Origin: Pseudomonadales bacterium
GTDB taxonomy: Bacteria; Pseudomonadota; Gammaproteobacteria; Pseudomonadales; Pseudohongiellaceae
Length of the DNA stretch: 64,000 bases
Assembly (NCBI GenBank): GCA_024234395.1
Contig: JACKOH010000001.1
Span: 1,135,001-1,199,000 of the forward strand
Reading direction: 5' to 3'
In this document: positions 33,610 through 42,364 of the stretch, piece after piece
Layout: the number at the start of each line of letters is the position of its first letter
Position numbering within the stretch: the first letter of the stretch is position 1
Position numbers and translations under genes: made by a program
Notes under the pieces: model-generated
Told to the model about the DNA's origin: nothing
Database searches by the model: none
The model's input: only the letters and a program-made list of their open reading frames with translations

Positions 33610-34764
33610 ATGACAAATACAGACCATTTTGATGTCGCGGTAATTGGCGCCGGCGTGATTGGCCTGGCGGTAGCACAGCGGTTATCCGCCGCCCCGTTCA
33701 TGGCGGACCGGAACCTGGTGCTGCTGGATCAGGAGGACGGTGTCGGTCAGCATACCAGCAGCCGTAACAGCGAAGTCATTCATGCCGGGATCTATTACCC
33801 CTCAGGCTCTCTGAAGGCAGCTCTCTGCGTTCGTGGCAGGCAATTGCTGTTCGAGCACTGCCAGCGCTATCGGGTGCCCTGTCGCCGCACAGGCAAGCTG
33901 ATAGTGGCTTCGGAGCGTGACTCGGACAGTCTGTTGGCACTGCAGCAACAGGCCGCCAACAATGGAGTCGACGACCTGGAACTGCTCGACAGCGGCGCGC
34001 TGCGCCGACGCGAGGCCCAGGTACAGGCAGACATCGCCCTGTTTTCCCCCTCTTCAGGTATCGTCGATTCACACGCCTTCATGGTCAGCCTGCTGCATCT
34101 GGCTCAACAACAGGGTGCTATTTTCGCTCCCCGTACCCGGGTCCAGGGTATTTGTCGGAAGGTGGAAGGTTTCGAAGTGACGACCCGCCTGAAATCGTCT
34201 TCCGGAATTGGCGACGAGGATTACCGCTTTACCACCACTGCAATCGTGTGTTGCGCCGGACTGCAGGGACCGGCCCTGGCAAAGCGCATAGAAGGACTGG
34301 ACCCGCAATTGATCCCGCAGCAGTTCCTCTGCAAGGGAGATTATTTCTCCTATTCGGGAAAATCTCCCTTCCAGCACCTCATCTACCCGCTACCGGAAGC
34401 CAACACTGCCGGTCTCGGCATCCACGCCACTCTCGATCTGGCCGGACGCCTGCGCTTTGGTCCGGACACCCAGTATGTGGACAGCGAAGACTATACGGTA
34501 GATCCCCACAAACGACAGCGCTTTGCCGAGGCAATCCGGCGCTATTTCCCGATGCTCGACCCACTGGCCCTGCAACCGGATTATGCCGGCATACGCCCTA
34601 AGCTGGCGGGGGCCGGTGAACCTGCGACAGATTTCATCATCCAGGACACTACAGAGGCAGGATTTCCCAACCTGGTGCAACTGTTCGGCATTGAATCGCC
34701 CGGACTGACCGCAAGCCTGGCCATCGGCGAGCGGGTAACCGCCATGGTTCGAAATTTTTTCTGA
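33610..34764 (+). CDS. lhgO: FAD-dependent oxidoreductase, L-2-hydroxyglutarate oxidase-like
   Basis: A 384-residue DAO-family flavoprotein. The FAD motif is VAVIGAGVIGLAVAQRL; the family blocks TSSRNSEVIHAGIYYPSGSLKA and SGIVDSHAFM, then FLCKGDYFSY and AGIRPKLAG match L-2-hydroxyglutarate dehydrogenase/oxidase (only parts quoted). The enzyme oxidises L-2-hydroxyglutarate to 2-oxoglutarate with FAD, passing electrons on. GGGGG precedes the ATG. Gene follows alkB at 101 bases; both touch 2-oxoglutarate, which may be chance. Confidence 0.85.
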   Translation: MTNTDHFDVAVIGAGVIGLAVAQRLSAAPFMADRNLVLLDQEDGVGQHTSSRNSEVIHAGIYYPSGSLKAALCVRGRQLLFEHCQRYRVPCRRTGKLIVASERDSDSLLALQQQAANNGVDDLELLDSGALRRREAQVQADIALFSPSSGIVDSHAFMVSLLHLAQQQGAIFAPRTRVQGICRKVEGFEVTTRLKSSSGIGDEDYRFTTTAIVCCAGLQGPALAKRIEGLDPQLIPQQFLCKGDYFSYSGKSPFQHLIYPLPEANTAGLGIHATLDLAGRLRFGPDTQYVDSEDYTVDPHKRQRFAEAIRRYFPMLDPLALQPDYAGIRPKLAGAGEPATDFIIQDTTEAGFPNLVQLFGIESPGLTASLAIGERVTAMVRNFF

Positions 34765-34864
34765 CAGGTTTTCAGGCTGAAAACTGGCACGTGGTGGGAT
34801 CCGTACCATACTGTAAATTAGAAACGGGTGCTTTCAGCCGTACTCAATTCTGGAGATAGACACA

Positions 34865-35024
34865 TCTAGTAAAGCTCTGGCTAAGTAGAACTCGGGCTAA
34901 GTAAAGCTCGAACTAAGTAGAGCTCTGTCTACGTGGAGCTCGGGTTAAGGAGAGAACGGGTTTAATAGAGCTCGGATTGAGAAGTGTACGGATTGAGAAG
35001 AGTTCGGATTTAGAAATGGTCGGA
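34865..35024 (+). repeat. Degenerate 16-bp tandem array, ten units
   Basis: Ten units of exactly 16 bases, for example CTAAGTAGAACTCGGG, CTAAGTAAAGCTCGAA, TTGAGAAGTGTACGGA and TTGAGAAGAGTTCGGA. Units drift gradually from a CTAAGTAGAGCTCGGG form on the left to a TTGAGAAG..TCGGA form on the right. No spacers, so it is not a CRISPR array. Confidence 0.8.
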
Positions 35025-35057
35025 TTGATCACTACCAGCCTGTTGAGGAACAGTCGG

Positions 35058-35148
35058 ATATGGAGACATGGCGACATGGAGACATGGAGACATTGAGAGA
35101 TTGAGAGATTGAGAGATTGAGACAAGGAGAGAAGGAAACAAGGAAAGG
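35058..35148 (+). repeat. Degenerate 8-bp tandem array
   Basis: About eleven units of 8 bases grading from ACATGGAG to AGATTGAG to ACAAGGAG. The period is half that of the neighbouring array and the purine-rich core GGAG/TGAG is the same. Confidence 0.75.
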
Positions 35149-35343
35149 GGTGTTTTTGGCAGGCGGTAAACTGGAAATACCCGCATTTAAAGCATTACCC
35201 GCGGAAATTGATCGGTACGGGAGGTGCGTCCCTGATTGCGGTTTTTAAAGAAAGCGTCGTGTATCGTTAAGACAGTTCACACGAGAGTCGACTACGGTAC
35301 CCGGTTCGGTTCTCTCACTCTGCCCTCCCCAGCAGTGTGACTA

Positions 35344-35375
35344 CCGGAGCCTCCCTCAGGCTCCGGTTTTTTTTT
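35344..35375 (+). terminator. Rho-independent terminator
   Basis: A 9-bp stem CCGGAGCCT-ccctc-AGGCTCCGG followed by nine T on the plus strand. It lies 580 bases after lhgO, so it may end a long 3' tail or a small RNA transcribed from within the gene-free region. Confidence 0.8.
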
Positions 35376-35423
35376 GCGAAGTCGCACTGGTGTACGAGGA
35401 CGCTCGGGTACCAAGGAACGAAA

Positions 35424-35499
35424 GGGACAGACCCTCAGGGTCTGTCTCTGTATGGATTATCGATCGGGGTGTAAGGGACAGACCCGGAGGGTCTGTACC
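35424..35499. repeat. Two GGGACAGACCC palindromic hairpins
   Basis: Two copies of a dispersed-type hairpin: GGGACAGACCCTCAGGGTCT at 35424 and GGGACAGACCCGGAGGGTCT at 35475, each continuing GT[C/A]C to close the stem. They sit just after the pilZ stop (minus strand). Confidence 0.7.
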
Positions 35500-35502
35500 G
35501 GA

Positions 35503-36159
35503 TTATAAAGTGACACCTGGTCTTTTCTGCCGATCTGATTCGTCTGCCTGCTCCGTTGGCGCCGACAGCGCTTCTCGCAGAATTTCAGCAAGGCCCTCGC
35601 TGGCATCGACGAACTGGAAGCCGATACCTGCCGGACGGTCAGCGGCAGAATTTTTCGGGGTCACCCAAACAACTCTACCGATAACGGCGGCGCTGCCATT
35701 CGGTAAATTGAGCACTGCGAAAAGCTCATCACCGAGAGCGGGAAGGGAGAAAATGGGCTGCTTGGAAGTTGGAACACGTGAGGAGGAATCGGGGGTGATC
35801 AATTGACGGTTGCTGGATTGAGGGTTAATGGATTGAGACTTACTGAAAAGAGAGTTACTTGATTGAGGATTGCTGGATAGCGAGTTACTGGAATGAGGGC
35901 TGCCGGAAAGCGAGTTACTGGAATGAGAGTTGCTGGAGTCCGCGTTGCTGGAAAGAATGCTATTGGAATGAGTGTTGCTGAAATGAGACGTGGTTGAATG
36001 AACAGTAGTGGAACCAGGATAGCTGGCGAGTCGGGTGGTGGGTATAAACAGGCCACCATTGATCACCCGCTCCAGATAAAAATAACGTAACGTCTCGGCA
36101 TCCGGAATTGTTATCGAGAACAGCATGGGAGGCGCGGCACCCGGGGACAGATCCCGCAT
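35503..36159 (-). CDS. pilZ: PilZ-domain protein with a long Ser/Asn-rich insertion
   Basis: A 218-residue protein from ATG 36159, one base after the holB stop. The flanks are a normal short PilZ protein of the type-IV-pilus kind: MLFSITIPDAETLRYFYLE, INGGLFIPT on the N-side and GDELFAVLNL, GRVVWVTPKNSAADRPAGIG and FQF on the C-side. Between INGGLFIPTTR and SLPALGDEL lie about 90 extra residues, of which some 70 are five-residue repeats of SSNSH type (SSNSLSGSPHSSNSLSSNP). Ordinary PilZ here is about 115-120 residues. Short PilZ proteins of this group help pilus biogenesis and usually do not bind c-di-GMP. The synteny holB-pilZ is that of Pseudomonas. Confidence 0.9.
   Translation of the reverse strand: MRDLSPGAAPPMLFSITIPDAETLRYFYLERVINGGLFIPTTRLASYPGSTTVHSTTSHFSNTHSNSILSSNADSSNSHSSNSLSGSPHSSNSLSSNPQSSNSLFSKSQSINPQSSNRQLITPDSSSRVPTSKQPIFSLPALGDELFAVLNLPNGSAAVIGRVVWVTPKNSAADRPAGIGFQFVDASEGLAEILREALSAPTEQADESDRQKRPGVTL
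35803..36012 (-). repeat. In-frame 15-bp tandem array inside pilZ, fourteen units
   Basis: Fourteen units of exactly 15 bases; on the plus strand typical units are TTGAGGGTTAATGGA, ATGAGAGTTGCTGGA and AAGCGAGTTACTGGA. Fifteen bases keep the reading frame and give five residues per unit. The unit ends (TTGAG...GGA) are like those of the 16-bp intergenic array 800 bases away. Confidence 0.85.
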
Positions 36160-36160
36160 C

Positions 36161-37159
36161 TCAACTGGCCAGTCGCGACCAGCGCCACAGGATGCTTTCC
36201 AGCACCAGCTGTGGGTTGGGATTGGAAACACCGGCCACTTGCTGTCGCGCCTCGTCCATTGTCCGGCTTATGCTCATCAGCCGGCTCAGCACTTCGTCGT
36301 CAGAGCGGCTGCTCGATGTCAGCAGGCTATAGATTCGGGACAGTTCCCGGTTGGAAACTGCCGGAGGCTCATCGCACAGCCACAGTTTTAAAACCTGGCT
36401 GGTGGTCTGGCATAGCCACTCCATAATTTTCTCGACCCCCAGAGTCTTACCAGTAGCGGCGAACTCGACCGGGTCCACCCGCCCCTCCAGCATGGCTGCC
36501 AATGCTTTCAGCACGGTGTTACGAGCCTGGCGATCCTCGCTGGTCAACAGTTCAAGAGCCAGCAGCGGGCGATTACCAGCCAGGCTCAATGCTTCCTGCA
36601 GGTCCTCCTCAGAAGCAGCCTTATCCCTGAGCCAGTCACCGGCCGTCTCTAATGAAGGCACCGTGAACAGAATTCGCTGACAGCGACTGCGGAGGGTTGG
36701 CAATAACCGGCCCGGGTTGTCACTGACCAGCAACAGCACCGTGCTGCCCGGGGGTTCTTCCAGGGTTTTCAGCAGCGCATTGGCGGCATTGAGATTGAGG
36801 GCCTCGGTGTTGTGAAGGATGACGACCTTGCGGGAGTTGCTGTGACTGGTCTTGCTGGCGAAATCAGCCAGTTGCCGCACCTGGTCGATCTTGATCACTT
36901 TGCTGTCCTCCGGCTCCACGGTCAGCAAGTCCGGGTTACTGTTGGAAGCCAGCAATTGACAGCTTCGGCAACGGCCACAGGCCAGCTCCCCCTCACCTTC
37001 TTTGCATAGCAGCAGGGCGGCAGCCTGACGGGCAAAGAGCTTCTTTCCCAGACCCCGTTCTCCGACCAGCAGGTAGGCGTGTGCCACGCGATCGCTCTGC
37101 CGCTGCTGCAGCAGGCGATGCCATTGCTGGTTCTGCCAGGGCAAGAGTGCCGATTCCAT
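36161..37159 (-). CDS. holB: DNA polymerase III delta-prime subunit
   Basis: A 332-residue clamp-loader subunit from ATG 37159 (MESALLPWQNQQWHRLL); the longer frame into tmk is not used. P-loop-like GERGLGKKLFARQ, the zinc Cys cluster LLCKEG...CGRCRSC, NAANALLKTLEEPP and LRSRCQRILF are typical of delta-prime. It is part of the clamp loader with delta and tau/gamma. Sits 7 bases after tmk and just before pilZ, one transcription unit. Confidence 0.95.
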   Translation of the reverse strand: MESALLPWQNQQWHRLLQQRQSDRVAHAYLLVGERGLGKKLFARQAAALLLCKEGEGELACGRCRSCQLLASNSNPDLLTVEPEDSKVIKIDQVRQLADFASKTSHSNSRKVVILHNTEALNLNAANALLKTLEEPPGSTVLLLVSDNPGRLLPTLRSRCQRILFTVPSLETAGDWLRDKAASEEDLQEALSLAGNRPLLALELLTSEDRQARNTVLKALAAMLEGRVDPVEFAATGKTLGVEKIMEWLCQTTSQVLKLWLCDEPPAVSNRELSRIYSLLTSSSRSDDEVLSRLMSISRTMDEARQQVAGVSNPNPQLVLESILWRWSRLAS

Positions 37160-37166
37160 GGCCAGG

Positions 37167-37829
37167 TTAACCTCCCGATTCTGTGTCAAGCAGTCTTTCA
37201 ACCACTTCAAGTGTAGCAGACTTGACCTGCTCCAGCGGTTGACCGGCATCGATTACCGCGCAGCGTGCCGGTTCCGCCGCCGCCCGCTGCAGGTAAGTCG
37301 CCCTTACCCGCTGGAAAAACTCCAGCTTCTCCTTCTCGAAGCGGTCGAGCTCTCCCCGTTGCGTAGCCCGCGACAGCCCTGTTTCCGGATCCAGATCCAG
37401 AATTATGGTGAGGTCCGGCCTTAAGGCTCCCTGAACCAATTGTTCCAGAATTTGAATGGTACCATTGCCAAGCTGCCGTCCCCCGCCCTGATAGGCGTAG
37501 GTGGCATCGGTAAACCGATCGCAAAGCACCCAGCACCCCCTCGCCAGGGCGGGTTCTATCCGGGTGTGCAGATGCTGGGCCCGGGCCGCGAACATCAGTA
37601 ACAGCTCGGCAGTGGGATCCACAGGCTCGGTGTGATCGGCCAGCAATAGTTCACGGATCTGTTCCGCCAATTCCGTGCCGCCCGGTTCCCTGGTAACCAG
37701 CAACTCAAGCCCCCGCTGTTCCAGCAACTCCCGGATGAAGGCGATATTGGTTGACTTGCCGACCCCCTCCACCCCTTCGATAGTGATGAATTTTCCCGGG
37801 GCCGGTATCTGGTTGATCGTGTCACTCAT
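37167..37829 (-). CDS. tmk: Thymidylate kinase
   Basis: A 220-residue enzyme from ATG 37829 (MSDTINQIPAPGKFI). P-loop GVEGVGKSTN, the DRY-type Mg/substrate motif CDRFTDATYAYQGGGR and TREPGGTELAE are present. It phosphorylates dTMP to dTDP. The frame is open far upstream through the end of mltG, but the family start is clear. Confidence 0.96.
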   Translation of the reverse strand: MSDTINQIPAPGKFITIEGVEGVGKSTNIAFIRELLEQRGLELLVTREPGGTELAEQIRELLLADHTEPVDPTAELLLMFAARAQHLHTRIEPALARGCWVLCDRFTDATYAYQGGGRQLGNGTIQILEQLVQGALRPDLTIILDLDPETGLSRATQRGELDRFEKEKLEFFQRVRATYLQRAAAEPARCAVIDAGQPLEQVKSATLEVVERLLDTESGG

Positions 37830-37878
37830 GATGCTTGTCTGGGTGCTTTTTGGATAGTTTCTTGATTGTTCCCGGGGG

Positions 37879-38916
37879 TTACTGCACGTTTTCGCCGAGC
37901 TGATAGCGACGCACCGCCGCGTTGTGTTCGTCCAGGGTGGCAGAAAACTGATGACTGCCATCGCCCCGGGCCACAAAGTAAAGAGCGGCACCGGCATCCG
38001 GATTGACGCTGGCGATGATGGCTTCCCGCCCGCTCAAGGCGATGGGGGTAGGTGGCAACCCGTTGATCCGGTACGTATTGTAGGGAGTTACCTCGTTGAG
38101 GGCGGCACGATCGATATTGCCATTATAGCGCTCCCCCATGCCGTAAATAACCGTGGGATCCGACTGCAGACGCATGTTCTGCTCCAGCCGGCGGATAAAG
38201 ACTCCGGCAATCTGGGGACGCTCAGCCGCTACTGCGGTTTCCTTTTCCACGATTGAAGCCAGGATCAGGGCCTGATAGGGCGAATCGAGCGGCAACACTC
38301 CCAACCGCTGTGCCCAGACTTCCTCGAGGATGGCCAGCAGGCGCCGGTGGGCCCGGCTCAGAATTTCGGCATCGGTTGTGCCGCGGGTGTAGAAATAGGT
38401 GTCGGGGAACAACTGACCTTCCGGATTTGCATAATGAAATGCCAGTCGCTCGGCAATTTCCTCCGCGCTCAATCCGCCCAGTGTCACAGCAATGCCGGGA
38501 CTGGACTGGATTGTTTCCAGGGCCTGCGTGAAGGTCCAGCCTTCTACCAGCGTCAACTGGTACTGCTTGACATCGCCGGCGACCAGTTTTTCCAGTAACT
38601 GAACCGGCGTAAGGGCCGGTTCCAGCTCATATTCGCCCGCCTGCAGACGTCCGGCATGACCGGAATAGCGCGACCACAGCTTGAACAGTAACGGGGTTTC
38701 CAGCCAGCCCTGCGCGGCCAGTTCGTCACTGACTGTGCCCAGCGACGAACCGGCAGGCACATCGAAAATGACGCTGCCCGGCAAGGCCAGGGGTGAATTC
38801 AGCAGTGCCCAGGCTCGCAGTCCCGCAATCACAATCACTACCGTCAGTAATACCGCACTGACAGCCAGCAACAGCCAGGGTCGTTTAATTCTGTTTATGA
38901 AAGGCATCTTCAACAT
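37879..38916 (-). CDS. mltG: Endolytic murein transglycosylase
   Basis: A 345-residue inner-membrane protein from ATG 38916 (or ATG 38907), overlapping the end of pabC by about 30 bases. One N-terminal membrane helix (LLLAVSAVLLTVVIVIAG), a LysM-like part, then the YceG catalytic domain: GQLFPDTYFYTRGT, ILASIVEKETAVAAERP with the catalytic Glu, QSDPTVIYGMG and YNTYRINGLPPTPIA. It cuts nascent glycan strands and sets their length. Confidence 0.95.
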   Translation of the reverse strand: MLKMPFINRIKRPWLLLAVSAVLLTVVIVIAGLRAWALLNSPLALPGSVIFDVPAGSSLGTVSDELAAQGWLETPLLFKLWSRYSGHAGRLQAGEYELEPALTPVQLLEKLVAGDVKQYQLTLVEGWTFTQALETIQSSPGIAVTLGGLSAEEIAERLAFHYANPEGQLFPDTYFYTRGTTDAEILSRAHRRLLAILEEVWAQRLGVLPLDSPYQALILASIVEKETAVAAERPQIAGVFIRRLEQNMRLQSDPTVIYGMGERYNGNIDRAALNEVTPYNTYRINGLPPTPIALSGREAIIASVNPDAGAALYFVARGDGSHQFSATLDEHNAAVRRYQLGENVQ

Positions 38917-39721
38917 AGCTGCCCGCCTCAAGCGCGCGTGGCCCGATTGTATAGCGAACCACCTGCTTGCCCAGTTCCAGTTCGGTAACCGGCCAGACTC
39001 CGAACACACTGTTACAGAAAAACAGTTCCTGCGCGTTCTGCAGTTCGGACACCGTAACGGCTCGCTCATCGACCGTTACCCCGGCACTAGCGAATTGTTG
39101 CAGCAGGTATTCTCGCATTACGCCGTGAATCCCGGCTTCAGTCAACGCCGGAGTTGTCAGGCGACCTTCGACAACCAGAAACAGGTTGCTGCGGGTACCT
39201 TCGATAACCTGCCCGCTGTCGATCTGCATCACCCCTTCGCGGATGTCGCCGTTCAGTTCCGCGCTGGCAATAACCTGGTCGAGCCGGCACAGGTGCTTGT
39301 AGCGGGTCAGCGCCGGATTGCGTGATAATGGATGCTTACACAGGCGCGCACGAATACCCTGGCCGGCCGGCAGGTCGAGATTGTCCGGCCACGGATGGAA
39401 CTGCAGAATTCGTTGTGGTGCTTCCTGCGCAGGCGGCTGGTAACCGCGTCCACCGCTGCCCCTGGAAATCAGAATCTTGGCGATGCCGTTGGGAGCATTG
39501 CCGGCCAGCAGCTGCTGGAATTCCTGTGCCAGGCTGATTTCATCCACAGCAATCTGCAGAAACCGGCAGCCGGCCAGCAAACGCCTGCGATGCTGCTCCC
39601 AGAGAGTTGCGCGTCCGTTTACGATGCGCAGTGTTTCAAAGACACCATCGCCATATTGGAATGCCCGATCAGAAATAGGGATGACTGTGGCACTGGCGCC
39701 GTTGATCAGGCTGGTCGACAC
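38885..39721 (-). CDS. pabC: Aminodeoxychorismate lyase
   Basis: A 278-residue PLP enzyme of fold type IV. DRAFQYGDGVFETLRI at the start, catalytic Lys in TRYKHLCRLDQ, and QVIEGTRSNLFLV are the usual blocks. It makes 4-aminobenzoate for folate. Its 3' end overlaps mltG, a coupling seen in many gammaproteobacteria. Confidence 0.95.
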   Translation of the reverse strand: MSTSLINGASATVIPISDRAFQYGDGVFETLRIVNGRATLWEQHRRRLLAGCRFLQIAVDEISLAQEFQQLLAGNAPNGIAKILISRGSGGRGYQPPAQEAPQRILQFHPWPDNLDLPAGQGIRARLCKHPLSRNPALTRYKHLCRLDQVIASAELNGDIREGVMQIDSGQVIEGTRSNLFLVVEGRLTTPALTEAGIHGVMREYLLQQFASAGVTVDERAVTVSELQNAQELFFCNSVFGVWPVTELELGKQVVRYTIGPRALEAGSYVEDAFHKQN

Positions 39722-39765
39722 GAAGCTTTCTCCGTACAGCCTGTCATCATCAACGGCACCGGGAA

Positions 39766-41007
39766 TCAGGACAGCCGGCTGAAAATCAGACTCCCGTTGG
39801 TTCCACCGAAACCGAACGAGTTACTGATCACTACATTCAGCGGTAGCTCTCTGGCCTGATGAGGAACATAGTCCAGATCGCAGCCTGCATCGGGATTGTC
39901 CAGATTGATGGTCGGGGCAACCACACTGTCCCGGATCGACAGAATCGAGATAATCGCTTCGACGGCGCCGGCAGCACCCAGCAGGTGACCGATCATGGAT
40001 TTGGTGGAGCTGACGCAGAGCTTGTAGGCGTGCGCACCGAAAACACTCTTGATTGCCGCTGTTTCGGCCATATCACCAGCCACGGTGGAGGTCCCGTGAG
40101 CATTGATGTAATCAACCTGATCCGGCGTCAGGCCGGCGCTGGCCAGGGCATTTTTCATGCACTGTGCCGCTCCGGCTCCGCCTTCCGATGGCGAGGTCAT
40201 GTGATAGGCGTCGCCGCTCATGCCGAATCCCACCAGTTCCGCGTAAAGTGTCGCGCCACGGGCCTTGGCATGTTCGTACTCTTCGAGCACCAGCACCCCG
40301 GCACCGTCACTGAGGACAAAACCGTCCCGGTCACGATCCCAGGGGCGACTGGCGCGGGTCGGATCGTCATTGCGGGCGGACAGGGCCCGGGCTGCGCAGA
40401 AACCGCCCAGCCCTACCTGAGAACAGGACATTTCCGCTCCCCCCGCCAGCATCACGTCCGCCTGGTTGTTGGCGATCATATTGGCAGCGACACCGATATT
40501 GTGAGTGCCCGTGGTGCAGGCTGTGGTTATGGCGATGTTAGGGCCCTGGTAGCCGAACCGGATGGACAGCATGCCGCTGATCATGTTGATGATCGAGCCA
40601 GGGACGAAGAACGGAGATATTTTACGCGGCCCCTGTGTCCTGACCTGGTATGAAGTCTCTTCGATGGATTTGATGCCACCGATCCCGGATCCGACCGCTA
40701 CGCCGACCCGTTGCGGATCCGGCTTGGCGTCTTCAAGCCCCGCATCCGCCACTGCCTGAACGCCTGCCGCCATGCCGTACTGAATAAATTCGTCCATACG
40801 CCGGGCATCGCGTGCCGGCATGTACAAGGAACTGTCGAAGTCCTTGACCGAACCGCCAAAGCGAGTGGTGAAGTCCGTCGTGTCGAAATGCGCTATGGAA
40901 TTGATGCCGCTCTGGCCATTTTTAATGGCTTCCCAGGATGTTTTCACATCGTTTCCAACCGGAGTGAGGAGGCCTATTCCGGTTACCACCACTCTTCTAC
41001 CGTTCAC
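39766..41007 (-). CDS. fabF: 3-oxoacyl-ACP synthase II
   Basis: A 413-residue condensing enzyme. Catalytic Cys in ITTACTTGTHNIG, His in NAHGTSTVAGDMAE, Lys and His in STKSMIGHLLGAAGAVE. It elongates acyl-ACP chains with malonyl-ACP, including the cis-vaccenate step. Follows acpP after a hairpin that may reduce read-through. Confidence 0.97.
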   Translation of the reverse strand: MNGRRVVVTGIGLLTPVGNDVKTSWEAIKNGQSGINSIAHFDTTDFTTRFGGSVKDFDSSLYMPARDARRMDEFIQYGMAAGVQAVADAGLEDAKPDPQRVGVAVGSGIGGIKSIEETSYQVRTQGPRKISPFFVPGSIINMISGMLSIRFGYQGPNIAITTACTTGTHNIGVAANMIANNQADVMLAGGAEMSCSQVGLGGFCAARALSARNDDPTRASRPWDRDRDGFVLSDGAGVLVLEEYEHAKARGATLYAELVGFGMSGDAYHMTSPSEGGAGAAQCMKNALASAGLTPDQVDYINAHGTSTVAGDMAETAAIKSVFGAHAYKLCVSSTKSMIGHLLGAAGAVEAIISILSIRDSVVAPTINLDNPDAGCDLDYVPHQARELPLNVVISNSFGFGGTNGSLIFSRLS

Positions 41008-41045
41008 TTCGATCTCTCCATATCCTTGGCTATTACGAAAGGCGT

Positions 41046-41083
41046 ATAAAACAAAAGCTACTCTGGCGTGCCAGAGTAGCTTT
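41046..41083 (-). terminator. Hairpin between acpP and fabF
   Basis: On the minus strand a 14-bp stem, AAAGCTACTCTGGC with GCCAGAGTAGCTTT, and a 2-base loop is followed by TGTTTTATA. It looks like a terminator or attenuator that would let acpP be made in excess over fabF. Confidence 0.75.
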
Positions 41084-41103
41084 GTGTGTAATTCAACCAG
41101 CCT

Positions 41104-41337
41104 TTACAGGTTGTTGTTGATGTAATCGATTGCCAGCTGAACCGTGGTGATTTTTTCTGCCTCTTCATCGGGGATTTCAGTTTCGAATTCCTCTTCGAGG
41201 GCCATCACCAGTTCTACGGTATCCAATGAATCAGCGCCCAGGTCTTCTACAAAGGATGCCGAAGGTTTTACCTCATCCTCTTTTACGCCAAGTTGTTCGC
41301 AAACAATTTTCTTAACGCGCTCTTCAATGCTACTCAT
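41104..41337 (-). CDS. acpP: Acyl carrier protein
   Basis: A 77-residue acidic protein from ATG 41337 (MSSIEERVKKIV); ATG 41346 three codons upstream is nearer to AGGAG and cannot be excluded. The phosphopantetheine Ser is in DLGADSLDTVEL. It carries growing acyl chains in fatty acid synthesis. Sits between fabG and fabF as usual. Confidence 0.97.
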   Translation of the reverse strand: MSSIEERVKKIVCEQLGVKEDEVKPSASFVEDLGADSLDTVELVMALEEEFETEIPDEEAEKITTVQLAIDYINNNL

Positions 41338-41535
41338 ATCTATCATTAGCTCCTGAGTTTTAACAATTTTATGCGGCCAGCTTCAGCTCCGCAGCATGGC
41401 CTCAAACCAGCCCCTGGAATGAATGGACGCAAGTTTACCTCTATTTTGAATTAGTTGTAATCTCTAACCCCAATTTATTTAAATTCAGGGGGTTTTTCTA
41501 TCGTCATTTCAGAACGATAGATGTCATATCAACAC

Positions 41536-42279
41536 TTATCCCATGTACATGCCGCCATTCACATGCAGTGTCTCTCCGGTGATATATGCGGCACTGTCGG
41601 AAGCCAGAAAACCAACTGCTGCGGCGATTTCGCGCGCTTCGCCGAGTCGTCCCAGTGGAATCTGCCCGAGCAGGATTTCACGCTGTTTTTCGGGCAGTTC
41701 GCTGGTCATATCAGTGTCGATGAATCCTGGGGCAACCACGTTAACGGTAATTCCCCTGGACCCTACCTCCTTGGCCAGAGCACGGGAAAACCCTTCAATT
41801 CCGGCCTTGGAGGCGGCGTAGTTGGTCTGCCCTGCATTGCCGCTGGAACCTACTACCGAACTGATATTGATAATCCGTCCCCAGCGCGCCCGGGTCATGC
41901 CTTTCAGACAGGCTTTGCAGACCCGGAACAGGGCATTGAGATTAGTATCGATTACCGCATCCCATTCCGCCGATTTCATGCGCATCAGCAGATTGTCGCG
42001 GGTGATGCCCGCGTTATTGACTACTACCAGCGGCGTATCGAACTGCTCGGCCACGGTTTCCAGGCACAGGGTAACGGCAGCATCGGACGCCACGTCCAGT
42101 ACCAGTCCGCGGCCGGCAATACCGGCGTCGGCAAGATAGGCGGAAATGGCTTCGGCGCCGGACTCGGTAGTCGCCGTACCCACTACCGTCAGCCCCTGGC
42201 TGCCCAGTTCGGTGGCAATCGCTTTACCTATGCCACGGCTGGCACCGGTGACAAGAGCGATGCGCTGATTGTCACTCAT
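41536..42279 (-). CDS. fabG: 3-oxoacyl-ACP reductase
   Basis: A 247-residue short-chain dehydrogenase. NADPH motif GASRGIGKAIA, NNAG, active Ser in NISSVVGSSG and Y-x-x-x-K in TNYAASKAG; the C-terminal LHVNGGMYM is typical FabG. It reduces 3-oxoacyl-ACP. Between fabG and acpP there are about 200 bases that likely hold the acpP promoter. Confidence 0.97.
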   Translation of the reverse strand: MSDNQRIALVTGASRGIGKAIATELGSQGLTVVGTATTESGAEAISAYLADAGIAGRGLVLDVASDAAVTLCLETVAEQFDTPLVVVNNAGITRDNLLMRMKSAEWDAVIDTNLNALFRVCKACLKGMTRARWGRIINISSVVGSSGNAGQTNYAASKAGIEGFSRALAKEVGSRGITVNVVAPGFIDTDMTSELPEKQREILLGQIPLGRLGEAREIAAAVGFLASDSAAYITGETLHVNGGMYMG

Positions 42280-42364
42280 GATAGTTCTCTCCTGAAATGA
42301 TTAGTAACCGCTGTGTGAGCAGCCCTGTCGGGTTCTCAGTCTGATGGTTGAGAGTTGGCTCCGA

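Larger units (their letters stand above)
34765..35502. other. Gene-free region with tandem arrays, terminator and hairpins
   Basis: About 740 bases without a gene between lhgO and pilZ, which converge. It contains a 16-bp array, an 8-bp array, a strong plus-strand terminator and two GGGACAGACCC hairpins, listed separately. Confidence 0.7.

Noticed and set aside
34865..35024. Possible CRISPR array
   Set aside because: Units are 16 bases, directly adjacent and degenerate. There are no unique spacers and no cas genes.
41440..41530. Terminator between fabG and acpP
   Set aside because: A weak hairpin (CTATCGT / ACGATAG) exists but is not followed by T on the minus strand.
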